From: Macropodus opercularis | Lineage: Eukaryota; Chordata; Actinopteri; Anabantiformes; Osphronemidae | DNA: 64,000 nucleotides | NCBI GenBank assembly: GCA_030770545.1 | Contig: CM061098.1 | Coordinates: 10,771,001-10,835,000, forward strand | Direction: 5' to 3' | In this document: piece by piece, positions 25,647-37,960 of the stretch | How positions within the stretch are numbered: position 1 is the stretch's first letter | Layout: each line of letters begins with the position of its first letter | The notes under the pieces: generated by a model | Told to the model about the DNA's origin: nothing | Seen by the model: only the letters and a program-made list of their open reading frames with translations | The model's database searches: none | Program-made: the position numbers and the translations under genes

Positions 25647-28600
25647 CAGTCGTGAGAGCGGAGGGTGGTGAGGACTACGAGTTTGTTGTCCCTGCAGAGA
25701 GGGATTAAGTAGATAAGTGATAAATTAGATCACTTTATTTGTCTCGCTGGCCTTAAACAAGACCACAGAGTCTGGGATGTCTGAGCCACAGCCAGTGAAT
25801 GAGAACGAAACACAGACAGCTTCCGCTTTCCACCCGTCAGTCACACTCCCCTTTGTCTCTGTCGCTTTTTCTTCCTTTCACTCTGTCGTTTTCTCCGACT
25901 CAGCCTGGTGATATCACGGAGCAACGGATGCGATGTCACTTCCTGTTTGGGTTTCCGTCGCCCTGCCAGAGACACAAGTAGCGGCTAACTGACAGCTGTG
26001 AGTGGAGCTGGAAACATGCAAATAAACAGGGTCAAAGGTTAGCGTTTGCTGATTGTACGTGTTTGGAACAGCTGTTACTTGAAACCACATCCGAGTCAGT
26101 GAACATGTTTGCTTTGCTGTTTGCTACGAGACTCGCAAGTTTGTTAATTGTTAAATGTAATAGTGCACAGAAGAAAATGTGCACATAACATCAAGCAAGG
26201 TCATGTAGCTGAAGTACAATATTCATTTTTACGTACTCCACACAAATGTCTGTATATATTTTTATGTAGTGTACAAAGACACGTGATTATACTGTATATA
26301 CTGTATCACTGTGTACATCCTCTATTATCTGTACTGCCAAAAAGAGCAGCCGTATGAAAACTCCAACTCCGTTTCCTCATCATCTGTCGCTAGTTGAGAG
26401 TCTCCTGGTGACAGACAGGCAGGCGCTGTGACACCCAGCCCTGGTAATAGAAGGCAATTATAAGCCCTGGCGAGAGCTGTGGCAATGGGGAAAACTTTTA
26501 TACAGCCCCCCTCCTGGGGCACTGACATGCAGACACACTGAAATTAATTGCTACAAAACATCAGACGAGCTTGACGCACACATGTGCATAGTCAAACTCC
26601 TGGAAAGGAAAAGAATGAAACAATAACGCTGCATTGATGCTCGTGAGGAGGAAAGAAGAAGAAAGAAAAGACAGCAAAGAGAAGCAGCGAAAAAACAAGT
26701 AGATCCCTTCCAACAAATCATGTTTTCATCTAAATAAAGAAGCCAAAGACAATAGACTTGGGTACCTTGGAGACCAGGAGGACTATTTCTCCATGGCAAC
26801 CAGTGTGGTGTGTGACAATGCCGCAGTGCGAGGGTTTGAACTGCTAAAGCTGTCTGGGAATGCAGAGATAGATGGAGCGAGAGAGAGAGGGACTCAGAGT
26901 GAGACCCGCGGAGGGCTGTCTGTACGCTCGTAATGAGAACACACACTGTCACAATCCCACTGCGAGAAAAATGGAAGTTCATGACTTTCCAACTCGTCTT
27001 ATTTTCTTTCTTTAACTCCTTAAGTCAATACAGAGTGAATCCTGTTCCTAACTACGTTAAATTATGACACGAAGCCTGCTTATGCGTCCAACGGTGCTTA
27101 TCCAAATATTCTCATTCGTAAACATTTCTCTGGTGTTGCTATGGAGTTGTTCCCCTGTTAGAAAAAGCAGCACCTCGTGGCCTTCGTAGGAGATTTATTT
27201 TAATTGTGTGGTGTATTGTGGCCAACAGAATGTCAGGCTATATGCTGGGTGTGTGCTGTCAGCACACTTGTGGATACATGCACATCCACTGGCCCTTGGA
27301 CGTGATCATGCTGGTGTAAGTACTGTAGGTGTTTGTGTCCAACACGCCACATGCATAGTGTGTTTGTCTAGCAGAACAAACACAAATAATGGAACGTGTG
27401 GTGTCTAATAACTTACTGTGTGTGTGGGCGATCGAGTCAATATAAATCCTTTGTTACTTCCTGTTTGATCACTACTCCCCATACATGCGTTATAATCCCG
27501 GATTTAATTGAGATCATTGTTCCACAAGCTTACCTCTGGCAACAGAAAAGTGTTTTTACTTTTTAGTTTCACTCTGGAGTTCAGGCTGAGGCTACTGGAT
27601 GTCTTGTACAAACCGTGCGCTAATGCAAGTCTCAACACCATCCTCACCCATTTCTCAGTGTCAGCATCGGCCGCCAGCCATCAGCATGCAATCTCCTTTG
27701 TGTGTCTTTATTTTTATTTGCACTGCGCTTTATAGAAATTCATTACGCTGTCTGACGCCGGCGTAGGCAGAAAAATATTCCCCCAGCTCGGATGAACTCT
27801 CACCCTCCTTTAATGTAAATACTGCTCACCAGTCACGTTTCCCCCATTAAGGTAAATGTGTACATAATGTATGAAACTAGTCTCCTTAATCCAGTTGCGC
27901 CATTAACCTGCACGCCCAGGCATTTTCAAGTCCTCGCATGAAGCGAGAGAATGAGAGACAGCTCCGACCCTGTTCATCTATAATAGATACCGTAAACTCT
28001 AAGCTTTAGTGTGAATTGGATTACTGAGAATTACATACGCTTTAAAAGCATTTATTGTCTCAGTGCATGAGTTGAATTTACGGTAGTAAATGCTCCGGTC
28101 AGTCTTCTGTCCAGCTGACCCAAAGTGACATTGGGCCCTCTAGCCTCAGCTCCTGGAGAAACCATTGCCCCATAAGCCAAATGCTTCTGACAGTTATTCA
28201 TTTATTCATTCCTCCTTCCTTCCTCCCTTCCTCATTCTTCCTTGGAAATATGCAACGAATGCTGCAGTTAGCGTTGTTTGTTGTCATGTCTGTTTGCCTC
28301 CTCAGCCGTCATGCCTGTTGACACACGGCACTCGGAGTTAAATGATTATCCTATGATTGTAAAGGATTGTGGGGCTTTCTGATGGAGACCTGTCTCCTCA
28401 GCGCTTTAGGCTATCCCACATCGGCAGTCTCCAGCTGGGGTAGAGGGGAGTGTTGGAGGATGGGGGAGAGAGGGAGGGGAGGGGCGGCGGGAGTGGGGCT
28501 TACCTGACTCAACCTGTCGTACCTGCCCTCAGGCCCACCTGTCAACAACCCAGCGACAATCGCTTTCTCTTTCACTGTCTCTTCCACTCAGTTGCTTTCT

Positions 28601-28890
28601 GGGTGTACTTTTCCATCACTTCCTATCCCTCTCTATCGCTCCTCATCCATTTGTCTCCCTGCCTCTTACCCTCTCTACTCCTTCACTTTACTTCTGCTCT
28701 GACACTACAAAACAAATAACTCTCACCTGAGCAGATGTGCCTCCCTCTGACTGTCATTTTCACTTCACAGCAGGTTATTGGGAATCTCTTTGGCCACTGG
28801 ACCCAAGGAGACTATTTGTCTTGGCAACTTCAGATCTGACTCAAAAGTCGAATAAACTCTGGAGAACAACTTAAAGGTCTGTACATGTGC

Positions 28891-28896
<6 letters not shown>

Positions 28897-28923
<27 letters not shown>
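28897..28923 (+). repeat. (GT)n microsatellite
   Basis: About 13 GT units just after GTGTGAGTGT. Confidence 0.93.
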
Positions 28924-31900
28924 CACGTCCTGCCTGTTTGTATAACAGCAGGTTTAGGCAGGTCATCTTTACAGAGACAGGGTGATTTCAGGGTAAGTTT
29001 ACCAAATTTTCACTGGCTTGGTCTTTGTGTTTATAGCGCAGGCAGGAAAAGATAAAAACCAAACTATCGTCCCTTTTCTTGCCTTCTCTCAATAAACGTC
29101 ACAGATCAAGGAGAGAGAAAGGGTGATGGCATGACCGATGTAATAATAAACCCGTGCTGCTTAAAACTGCTCCTCCACATAAACAGATGTGGGTTGGCAG
29201 AGCTCCACGCAACTGCGGATTAAAGCTAAAATCTCAAGAGTGTAACAGAATAAAAACAGGCCTGTGAGTCTGAGTGTTGTCTGTCTGACCCGAGTACGTA
29301 CGTACGCACATGAGTCACACCCCAGTGCGTTCGCTTAAGACAACAAACCAGTTGCTTTTGAGTCTGGACGCCGAGGCCACATGTTTCTGCCTTCCTCGTT
29401 CCATGTCTCTTCCTGTCTCTCTCTCTCTCCCTGCCCATATGAAGACGTCAGCGGTGTGAATAAACACTTGGCTTTAGTCAGCTCAGTCAATCAGCCAGTA
29501 AGAGCTTTGTCCCGGTCCAACTTCAAATAGAAATCTGTGCCTGATTTGTTTCTCCACATCCTGATTTATACACACAAAGGAAGAAGGGGGAAAGCCCACC
29601 AGGATCTGAAGAAAAAGCCTTGAGGTTTTAGATCAGGTACGATGTGAGATGAGCAGAATCTCATTGTTCATCAATCAATAACAGCAGGCAAAATTCAATA
29701 ACATTTTTAAATCACATATTTGATTTTTAGCCGTGGTCTCAGTGGTCTTTGAACTCAAGCACGGGACGACTGAAGAGCCGACCTATTACCCGTCAACATG
29801 CTGGGGTCTTGCGCCCTACGGATCGCGGCATACAAAGCTTAGGCAAATACAGAAAGGTGTTATTCGCCAACCTTTAAATGTTATCCAGTGCCGTCTTGCA
29901 GCTGCAGCGCGGCATGGGGAAGCCCCGTCACTGCCGGTGACTCACTGCGAGCTCAAAGGTCAGGGGTCAGAGCTTTTGTCACAAGCATCAAACAAACAGG
30001 CTGGGGGCTCAGTGACTCACACATCCTCAGGGACGCATCGGGTCAGTTTGTGACGGCCTTTGTGCCGCGTTTGGTAATTGTCTCTCTGTCACCTACGACT
30101 TTCGAGTACAACAGCTGACAGGAAGGCACATACAGTAGCTATCTGATGCTGTTCTTATGTGACAACAATCCTGTTCCACGTCAACACAACAAGGGAGAAC
30201 ACACACACCTACAGTACAACACCATAACCCAAAGCTTCACTAGGTCTAATAAAGCTACGATCAAACCCACATAGATCATATGCTGCTAACACAGAGCAGC
30301 GACAGGTGGTCTGTTTCTCCGTTGTATTGTAATGTGCTGTGTTACATTTCAGTAAGTGGGCCGAGGTTTATGATGGCTGAAGGTGTCAGACACCAGCCCT
30401 GGATATCTTCATCGGTGGCAGCTTCCAGAATCTCATTAGATCAGCTTGGCTTTTCACACACGTCAATTAGTCCCGAGACCCTGTTACAGTTTCCTCAACA
30501 GATTTGATTCCCCTTCATGCCAGTTCGTCTTTCCCCAAGCACATCTCAATCTGCGTGTTAAAGGTCAGCCTGCGCTTGTCTTCTTTAAAAGCGGGCAGAA
30601 AAATGACATTTATCAAATACCTTCCTCTCGTGTTCTCTGCTTCTCTCCCCATCACGCTTTGGCTATGGGCTAAAATTGCGCCTGTCACTCTGTCCGAGAC
30701 AATCGAGCTTCTCCTTTCCTCCCATGTAATTATAAACGTTCCCAGTGTGCTATACACATCTACGACCAATCTTTACATTAAACCTAAAATCCACCAGTCT
30801 CACCTCATCACACAATAAAGCTGTGATTGCATCAGCTGCATTCAGTGCTCCAAAATATCTAAGCACTGTCTTTCTCTCTGTCAATACTTGATCCCTCCCT
30901 CCCCCTCTCCTCTGCCAGATTATGTAATATGCAGGCTTTGGTAACTGCCATCTTGCAGCTTCTAATCTCGATCCGCCCGTCACGGGAGCTCCCCGGGACC
31001 GAACACACCTGTAGGATTGTGGGAAGGGACTTGCACCATTGGTTGACATGCAGAGCCCTGGAAGTGAGGAGGTTTGACGGCGGAGCAGGCGTGTCCGTGT
31101 GTCCTGTCTTCCTGACTGAGTGCCTGGCATTGGCTGCTCACAAATGACAACACAAAGCCTGGTGTCTGCTCCCACGTACAGCATGTGGGTGTGAGGATTC
31201 TCTCTCGGTATCTCTGCTTTCTATTTTTCTATCGCCCTCTTCCTTCCCACCTTCTCCATCTTGTTTTTGCAACCTGCCTCCTTCTCCTTGTTATTCGTAT
31301 TTGTCCATTTATCTATGCGCTCCTCACTTTTTCTTTTATTTCATGAGGCCACTCTCCTCATCTCTCCTCTTTTGCTTTGTAGCCTTGCTATTATTCTTTC
31401 TCTTCTTTCCTCAGTGGCAGGGGCACTACTAAATATTAATCACTTCTCGTGCAGCATATACAAGGGCGTGGTGGCTGTGTAGGTAATGGGAGAGCGCTTC
31501 CTCCTCTCCGGTCGGCGGAGCGGTGCAGTTTCATCAAGCGAGGGCTCCTCTGGCTGATTTGTGTGGGAAGAAATGGGGAACACGCAGAGGAAAATAAACC
31601 AGCTGACCCAAACACACACACATATACACACCTACACAAACACATAAACATGCAAGGGTGCACACACATTAAGGGATCTACATCCACACAGACTAATTCT
31701 CCTTCCCCTGCCCTTAAAGCATCTGGCTTCCACCCCCTCTATGCATCAGAGTAAAGGGAGGCCCAAACAGCTGCTGTGAACTGTTTATCATCTTTATTAC
31801 TTTATTACTTTTCTGAGAGTTTTCCCTAACCTGATTTTATTACATTGTCATCAGATGATGAGTTCTCTCATTCGCTCTCTCTGCTCTTTCTTCTTTGCTC

Positions 31901-32789
31901 TGCCACAAATTTATCGACCACAGTAGCTGATGCATGACAGCGGCAGCAGCGGATGCAGGGGATCTTAGATTTTGTATTATCACCTCGCCACACAGTCGCT
32001 CACCACCATCATGCTCTGCCTTTTGTTTCCATTTTTAAATGTATTTAAAGTAACACACTCTCGCTGATAAAGAAGATAGAGACTCCAGCTTTTAAAAGTG
32101 TATATTTTTCGGTGGGATCGCTATTTGGTCCTAAAATACGACACCGCTGTGCAGCGCCTCATACCTTCAAAAGTGATTATATTGGATCATTTATACATAG
32201 CTGACTGTATGAATAAACAACATTACACATTCTCCAGCTGCGCCTTCTGCTTCAGGCTTATTTGGATTTTGTAAAGGAACCTCTGCTCCAGATCATCCAT
32301 AATATATGACAGAATTTTGCTATCAGTCTAATGGGGGTAAACAGAGAAATTTGCCAGAGGCTAAATGGGAAATGCCTGGGAGAGAATGCAATCCAGCAAA
32401 GACCCATTGTGTACCTGAATTATGTTTTATGCTTTGTTTTGCTTTGTTGACTTATCGATCTATCTGTCTGTCTAACTGTTCGCGCAATTTATCAGCCATA
32501 AGCTCTAAGTGAAAGCCTTTTTCTGATTGTTGTGTTATTGTGGCACCAGCACCGTCTAAAACTCTTTTTTGCGCAGTCAGTAAAGGCCAAACTATTCAAA
32601 AGCAGACGCGCAGCTACACCTGCACTGCCCTCTCCGACGCTACTCTCTCTCTCGGGCCTTCTCCAAGTGTCCTGCCCACGATGTTTCCCAATGAGGCTGC
32701 CCGCATATAGAGCCAGTCAGCAGCAAGGGAAACACATTGATTTCCCGTCAGCACCCAGCGAGCAGTGCTGGCTCTCCAGCCGAAGCTGA

Positions 32790-32960
32790 AGCAGCCGGGG
32801 GGGGGCATCGGTATCCCGCAAGCGTCCTGACAGCTGTGCGCTGCGTTGTTAATGCGGCCCATTAGGCCGCTGAGTGGCGCAGAGATTCCCCAAATATTGA
32901 GCCGGGGACACCCCTCAATTAGACGGATCGGCCCGCACTCAGCATCCGTGGCCATCGGGT
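32790..32960. promoter_or_regulatory. Candidate conserved element about 0.6-0.7 kb upstream of the egr1 SRE cluster
   Basis: Complex, relatively GC-rich sequence with repeated GGCCCATTAGGCCGC-type words, AATTAGACGG and CTCATTAATCAATGAC. It stands out from the AT-rich flank at 33000-33250. No open frame of interest was found. Confidence 0.3.
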
Positions 32961-33513
32961 CTCATTAATCAATGACACAGCTGAGAGCAACGGAAAGTTA
33001 ATGGAAGTTTGTACCGAGCTGCACAGTCTTATATTAACTTAATATGATTGCATTAAATATCGTGTGTTTTACATTTAAAATGCAACAAAATACACATAAT
33101 CAGCTTTAGAAATGAATACAACTAGTGGCGTTTGTGTACGAGTACAGCACGCTATTAAAATATTAATTATGTCCCAGCCAAAACGTACAGAGCTACTTTT
33201 TAATCAAATTAACTATAATTATGCTAATGAGACGCGTTTGCATCTCGTTTACGACCGTGTCTTGACGCATATACAGCAGCTTAGAAGACTAAAACATGAG
33301 GACACACGTTAATCCTTCGAAAATAAATGTCAAACAAACCATCTGTTGCACAAGGTCCATCGTGTAAACTCTTCTAGTTCAACTAGAGCCTGTGCTTTGA
33401 AACAGAGAATCAGATTTCTGCTGCTGACATTAGTTATTGTTAGCGCTGGACATGATTTGCACTCCAGCCTCTCATTCACTGCCAAACAGCGATCAGCGCT
33501 GCCTCAGGAAGTT

Positions 33514-33890
33514 CCAAATAAGGCGAGGGAAATGGAAACCCACCGGAATAGGTCCTTATGTAGTCACGACCTTATAAGGCACGGCGGAGCCGGGTTTTCC
33601 GGCAGCAGCGCAGCCTGCTGCACAGATGGGAAATCCAAATCAAATCTAAGTGGCGGAGACAGAAGAGTTATGCAGCTGCCGCGCGGAGCCGCTTCGCTAT
33701 GAAAATACACAGTTTTCGACCGGGACCGAAGCAGCGTCGTCTTCGCAGTTTACTGCAAAAGCTTAACATAAAGTCTCTCTTCTCTGTTTTTCCCCCGGGC
33801 CAGCGTCATGTGTCCTCCACTGCAGTGCCTAAATATGGGCTTCCTACGCTCCATATATGGACATCTACGTCACGGCAAGAGTGTATAAAA
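33514..33890 (+). promoter_or_regulatory. egr1: egr1 proximal promoter: CArG/SRE cluster, Ets sites, CRE half-site, TATA box
   Basis: Perfect CC(A/T)6GG serum response elements lie at 33514-33523 (CCAAATAAGG), 33570-33579 (CCTTATAAGG) and 33851-33860 (CCATATATGG). An imperfect one, CTAAATATGG, lies at about 33829-33838. An Ets core, CAGGAAGT, directly precedes the first CArG, which is the arrangement used by SRF with ternary complex factors. Further GGAA/TTCC cores flank the second (CCGGAATAGG near 33544 and TTTTCCGG near 33595). A CRE half-site (TACGTCAC, about 33866-33873) follows the most proximal CArG, then TATAAAA at 33884-33890. SRE, Ets, CRE and TATA together are the known signature of Egr1 promoters, which respond to ERK and calcium signalling. 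Occupancy is inferred from motifs only. Confidence 0.9.
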
Positions 33891-33914
33891 GGAGCGGGGA
33901 ACCTCTCAGCTCAG

Positions 33915-34382
33915 AGAGAGCTCTGAGAGCCCACAAGAGCAACTGTTAGAGCGCAGATAGATCGCGAAACACACAGAGAAAATCCCTAACTGAGAAATAT
34001 CACAGCAAAAGTGAAAAGTGAAAAGGCATCTATCCTAGAAGGTCAAAACCTGCCAGGATAAATCAATTAATATATAGAAAAAAGATTAATCTTCTGATTA
34101 ATTTTGATGCACTTTAGGGAATGAGTATAAAGGACACTTTTGATTTTTTTTGAAAAGACAAGTGGATCTTTACTCATCATCCAAAACGGAAAGCAACAGG
34201 ACAACTGGAGAACGACAGCAGCATCTTCCTCAGCATCAGCAGAAGTGTGCAACGCTCCCTGAGCTGGGCTAAGTAATTTCCTCCACCTGCGAGGCACTGC
34301 TCTGTCAGCGTGCAACCGACCTCTCTGCACACCACCAGCCAGCAGCGCAGCCTCAGTCCTGCAGCTCCAGCACCAGCAAAGG
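33915..34382 (+). other. egr1: egr1 5' untranslated region (start inferred)
   Basis: Transcription should begin about 25-30 bases after the TATA box, so near 33912-33918. The leader to the ATG at 34383 would then be about 470 bases and unspliced; no convincing intron was seen. Its first part, a purine-rich run of GAGA and AGAG motifs (33910-33990), is followed by an AT-rich middle and then a CAG/CAGC-rich stretch just before the start codon. Two very short upstream reading frames overlap by ATGA at 34107-34124 and 34121-34153; both close well before the main start. The exact 5' end cannot be read from sequence alone. Confidence 0.75.
34107..34153 (+). promoter_or_regulatory. Two overlapping upstream ORFs in the egr1 leader
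   Basis: The first uORF (34107-34124) encodes five residues (MHFRE). Its stop overlaps the start of the second in an ATGA junction. The second (34121-34153) encodes ten residues ending in a run of Phe. Both lie in the inferred 5' UTR about 230-275 bases upstream of the main ATG. Neither start has a strong Kozak context. They could tune translation, or they could be passed over by scanning ribosomes. Confidence 0.4.
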
Positions 34383-36686
34383 ATGGCTGCAGCCAAGACC
34401 GAGATGATTCTCCCAGCCCTGCAGATCTCAGAGCCCCTGAGCTTCCCTCACTCCCCCATGGATAACTACCCCAAGCTAGAGGAGGTGATGATGCTCAGCT
34501 CTGCAGGGACCCCCTTCCTCACCGCCTCCGCACCTGAAGGTGCAGGCTTTGGCTCCGGGGAACCGGGAGAGCAGTACGACCATCTTGCTGGAGGTAAGGG
34601 CTGAAGATTTGCTTGTTTTGCATCTGGTTCTCTTTGCTGTATTTAAAGATGAATTAAAAATTAGAAGGAAAGGAAAAGCATTACCAAAAATAAGCAGTTG
34701 CATAACTTTATTTATTATCTTTGTTTCATTAATTTATAATAAGAATTTACCAGAAAGCTGCAGCTGAGTATTTTATTATGACTATTATTCATATAATAAA
34801 AGCTATATAATTTACTTACTCATGTCATGTGATGACTAAAGTTGAATTACAGGCTTTAAGTACTTTATTTATGAATAAAACAAATAACAACAAACACCTT
34901 ATTATTAATTTGTTGACAGCTCTATAACAGCGCAGGCTCTTAGGACTTACACGCTGCTCAGTCACTGCATGCCTCCAGTCACTCCTACAGCTCAATTCAA
35001 ATTACATTCCTAAAACCAGCTGAACTGCAGTTTTAGTAATCAATTGCCTGAGGCTCTGTGATGGGCTTCAATGTGCGCCTCTGTGTGTGTGTGTGTGTCT
35101 AAGACAAAGAAAGATCGAGAAAGTGTGAGCCCTGGAAAATGCGAGTTTAGAGCGCTTGCACAGCAGCTCCTGTTAGGTTTGAAGGAGGCAGTTTCAGAGT
35201 TTGGGGATGAAGAGTTTAGTTGTAAAGGCTTTCTCTGTGTGGGCACCTGAGTGATGTGTCAAAGAGGGGAGGGGTGTCACACTGTCCGCCGCTCTGGCAG
35301 GATTCCCCCTCGCCCTCCCTCTGAATATTGACAGTTTGATTAATGTGTCCCCTCTCTGTGCTCCTTGCAGATACGTTAACAGATATCCCCTTCGCCTGCG
35401 AGAAGCCAGCAGCAGATCAGACCTACCCTACGCAGAGGCTTCCCCCCATCTCTTACACAGGCCGCTTCACCCTGGAGCCCGCCACCACATGCAGCAACAG
35501 CCTCTGGGCGGAGCCCATCTTGGGTCTCTTCACCAACCTGATGAACAATGTTGCCCCCAGCTCCAACTCTTCCTCTGCTGCCTCACAGACCATCTCATCC
35601 TCCGCTTCATCCACCCCATCCTCTTCCACTGCCTCCTCTTCTACCTCCTCCTCGTCTCAGAGTTCCTCCATTCACCACAGCGAGCCCAACCCCATCTATT
35701 CAGCTGCCCCGACCTACTCCAGCCCCAACTCTGACATCTTCCCAGACCACGGCCAGGCCTTTCCCACCTCAGCTGGAGCAGTCCAGTACCCTCCTCCTGC
35801 CTACCCCAGCGGCAAGAGTTGCAGCACTAGCTTCCCTGTGCCCATGATTCCTGATTACCTCTTCCCTCAGCAGCAGGGAGAGATCAGCCTGGTACCTCCT
35901 GATCAGAAGCCCTTCCAGAGTCAGTCAAGCCAGCCTTCCCTCACTCCTCTGTCCACCATCAAGGCCTTTGCCACCCAGACTGGTTCCCAGGACTTAAAGA
36001 GTGTCTACCAGTCCCAGCTGATCAAGCCCAGCCGCATGCGCAAGTACCCCACTCGGCCAAGCAAGACACCCCCACACGAGAGGCCCTACGCTTGTCCCGT
36101 GGAGACCTGCGACCGTCGCTTCTCGCGCTCAGATGAGCTGACGCGTCACATCCGCATCCATACGGGCCAGAAACCCTTCCAGTGCCGCATCTGCATGCGC
36201 AACTTCAGCCGCAGCGATCACCTGACAACACACATTCGCACTCACACCGGCGAGAAGCCTTTCGCCTGCGAGATCTGCGGACGCAAGTTTGCACGCAGCG
36301 ACGAGAGGAAGAGGCATACAAAGATTCACCTACGGCAGAAGGACAAGAAAGCAGAGAAGACGGGAGCAGTGGTGGCAACAGCACCGCCGGTGTCAGCCGC
36401 CTCACCTGCCTCCAGCTACCCCTCTCCCATCACCTCCTACCCCTCTCCGGTGTCTTCCTACCCCTCTCCGGTCACCTCCTGCTACTCCTCTCCTGTGCAC
36501 ACTTCCTATCCGTCTCCTTCCATCGCCACCACCTACCCGTCAGTGTCCATGTCCAGCACCTTTCAGTCACAGGTCGCTTCTTCCTTCCCCTCCTCAGTTG
36601 CCTCCAACATCTACAGCTCCCCCATCCCCACCCCACTATCAGACATGCAGACCACTCTCTCACCAAGGACAATCGAGATCTGCTAA
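34383..36686 (+). CDS. egr1: Early growth response protein 1 (Egr1/Zif268/Krox-24), 2 coding exons, complete
   Basis: The CDS joins 34383-34593 to 35371-36686 and encodes 508 residues. Exon 1 ends in phase 1 before GTAAGG, and exon 2 follows a CTCCTTGCAG acceptor. The start begins MAAAK, the usual Egr1 N-terminus. The protein then has the PHSPMDNYPKLEE acidic activation segment, a long Ser-rich stretch (about residues 135-180), and the Nab-binding R1 region containing LSTIKAFATQ, where Ile267 corresponds to the Ile needed for Nab1/2 repression. Three C2H2 fingers follow (Cys312-His334, Cys342-His362, Cys370-His390) with recognition helices RSDELTR, RSDHLTT and RSDERKR, the Zif268 set that reads GCGTGGGCG. 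The C-terminus has SYPSP repeats and ends SPRTIEIC, as in other Egr1 proteins. Egr1 is a nuclear immediate-early transcription factor. The length is close to fish Egr1 and shorter than mammalian Egr1, which has an added Gly/Ser run. No damage is seen. Egr2, Egr3 and Egr4 are excluded by the N- and C-terminal matches. Confidence 0.98.
34594..35370 (+). other. egr1: egr1 intron 1 (777 bp, phase 1)
   Basis: This is a canonical GT-AG intron, with GTAAGG at the donor and a pyrimidine-rich CTCCTTGCAG acceptor. It interrupts a Gly/Asp codon junction at residues 70/71. The single intron near the N-terminus is the gene structure shared by Egr1 across vertebrates. The body is AT-rich with a short TG run near 35083-35098. 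No embedded gene was seen. Confidence 0.95.
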
Positions 36687-37960
36687 GAAAGAGGAAAGAA
36701 AAATAACTTTTTTTGTCTCTGCACCTCTCTTTCCATAAGGTTCTTTGAGGGAAAAGAAATGAGCATCAAAAGACTTTGTTTTGCCCTCCAAAAAGCACTT
36801 TTCTGTCTGCTCCCTGTGCAGTGCTAGGTGAATCCTGAGATTTACCTGAAAGAGACAAAAAGACACATGTCAAGGACTGGGCAAAAACAGCAGAAGATGA
36901 AAAGGGATTTTTTTGGTCTCTATAAAACAAATGCAGCACTTCAAATGCATAAGGGATTGAACAGACTGAGAGTAGAAACAGACACGGACTGTTTTCTACC
37001 ATTAGGTACTGAAAAACCAAGAGACAAACAGATTGCCAGCGGTTGTGGTGCTAAAGCACGTTTGCCCTTGTAGGCACTCAAGTACAAAAGACATTGAATG
37101 ATATACATAAGCTACCATATATGTATAGTGTACATGTGCCATGTTTCGTTTTTATCATTCTTTGGTACCATTGATGTGAAAAGTTCTTTGCATATTTGCA
37201 TTGTATTATTTGAAGTGAGCAGGGCCATATTTTCTACATACTTTCTCTATTATGTAGTGATGATGCTGTGATACGTTTTGACATTGTTTGGAAAAAATCA
37301 CTTTAGTATTCAAGCATGAGTAAGAGTGATGTTAGTTTCTGTTTGTAAATATCATCCACTGGTACTATCTCTTTCTCTCTTTCTCACATGTGACGAATTG
37401 CTTGGTTATATGGAAAAACAGAGAAAAGGAAAAAAATGTAAAAAAAAAAACAAAAAAAAAAAACTAAACAAGACAAATGCTCCTGTTATTTGGTGCCTTT
37501 TGTGAAGCCTTGCTGATGTTGAGACTTGGCTGCGCGACGAGAGGATGCACTGCATCTTGCCTTAAGGTCTGAGGGAATATTTTTGTTACAGAATGTAAGT
37601 CATACTCTGAGGGAGGAAAAGAGATGAGCTATGAGGGCACCGCTTCATTTCATTAGAATGTAAGCAAAAAAGGAGAAAAATTATAAAGTATATTTTTGTA
37701 AAACTTAAATGTAAATATCCACATCTTCAAGAGCTGGAATGTTGAAGTTACCTACTGAGTAGGCATGGGATTCTTTTGTATGTTATATACATGCAGTTCA
37801 TTATTTTGTGGTTATCTTTATTTTGTATTTGTGTTTGTTAAAACAAGTGACTGTTTCTGGCTTCTGAACACATTGAATGCGCTTAACTGCCAATGGGATA
37901 TTTGATGTACAAGATATCCTTCCAGAAATGAAATACAAATAAAAATATGAATATATATGT
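36687..37960 (+). other. egr1: egr1 3' untranslated region
   Basis: The region runs from the TAA stop at 36684-36686 to a poly(A) site expected about 15-25 bases after AATAAA at 37938-37943. It is AT-rich, includes a broken A-tract (37437-37464), and has two perfect TGTAAATA motifs (37344-37351 and 37710-37717) matching the Pumilio recognition element TGTANATA. Rapid decay is known for Egr1 mRNA. I saw few classical AUUUA elements (one near 36839), so the Pumilio sites may matter here; that is inference. Confidence 0.85.
37938..37943 (+). terminator. egr1: Poly(A) signal AATAAA of egr1
   Basis: This AATAAA hexamer, about 1.25 kb after the stop codon, ends the AT-rich UTR. A T-rich, GT-containing stretch follows (37955-37985), as expected for a downstream cleavage-factor element. 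An earlier alternative site is not obvious. Confidence 0.8.

Larger units (their letters stand above)
14001..26000. other. Intergenic, no supported gene
   Basis: Single-copy DNA with microsatellites at 14217, 15942, 18895 and 19497, T-rich sequence at 19800-19860, TG-rich sequence at 24041-24076 and the CRE/E-box cluster at 25567. Open frames here are short, lack splice support and resemble no family I know. Confidence 0.65.
26001..33500. other. Intergenic, distal egr1 upstream region
   Basis: Contains a GT array at 28897, complex blocks at 27740-27940, 30900-31080 and 32790-32960, and little else. The block at 30900-31080 (TTATGTAATATGCAG, GACTTGCACCATTGG) looks more structured than its surroundings. 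No gene. Confidence 0.65.

Noticed and set aside
26551..26982. 143-residue open frame on the minus strand
   Set aside because: Ser/Leu/Cys-rich translation of a GAGA/AAGA-rich stretch; no family resemblance or splice signals.
36129..36706. Open frames antisense to or out of frame with egr1 exon 2
   Set aside because: Shadows of the conserved, GC-rich zinc-finger and SYPSP coding sequence.
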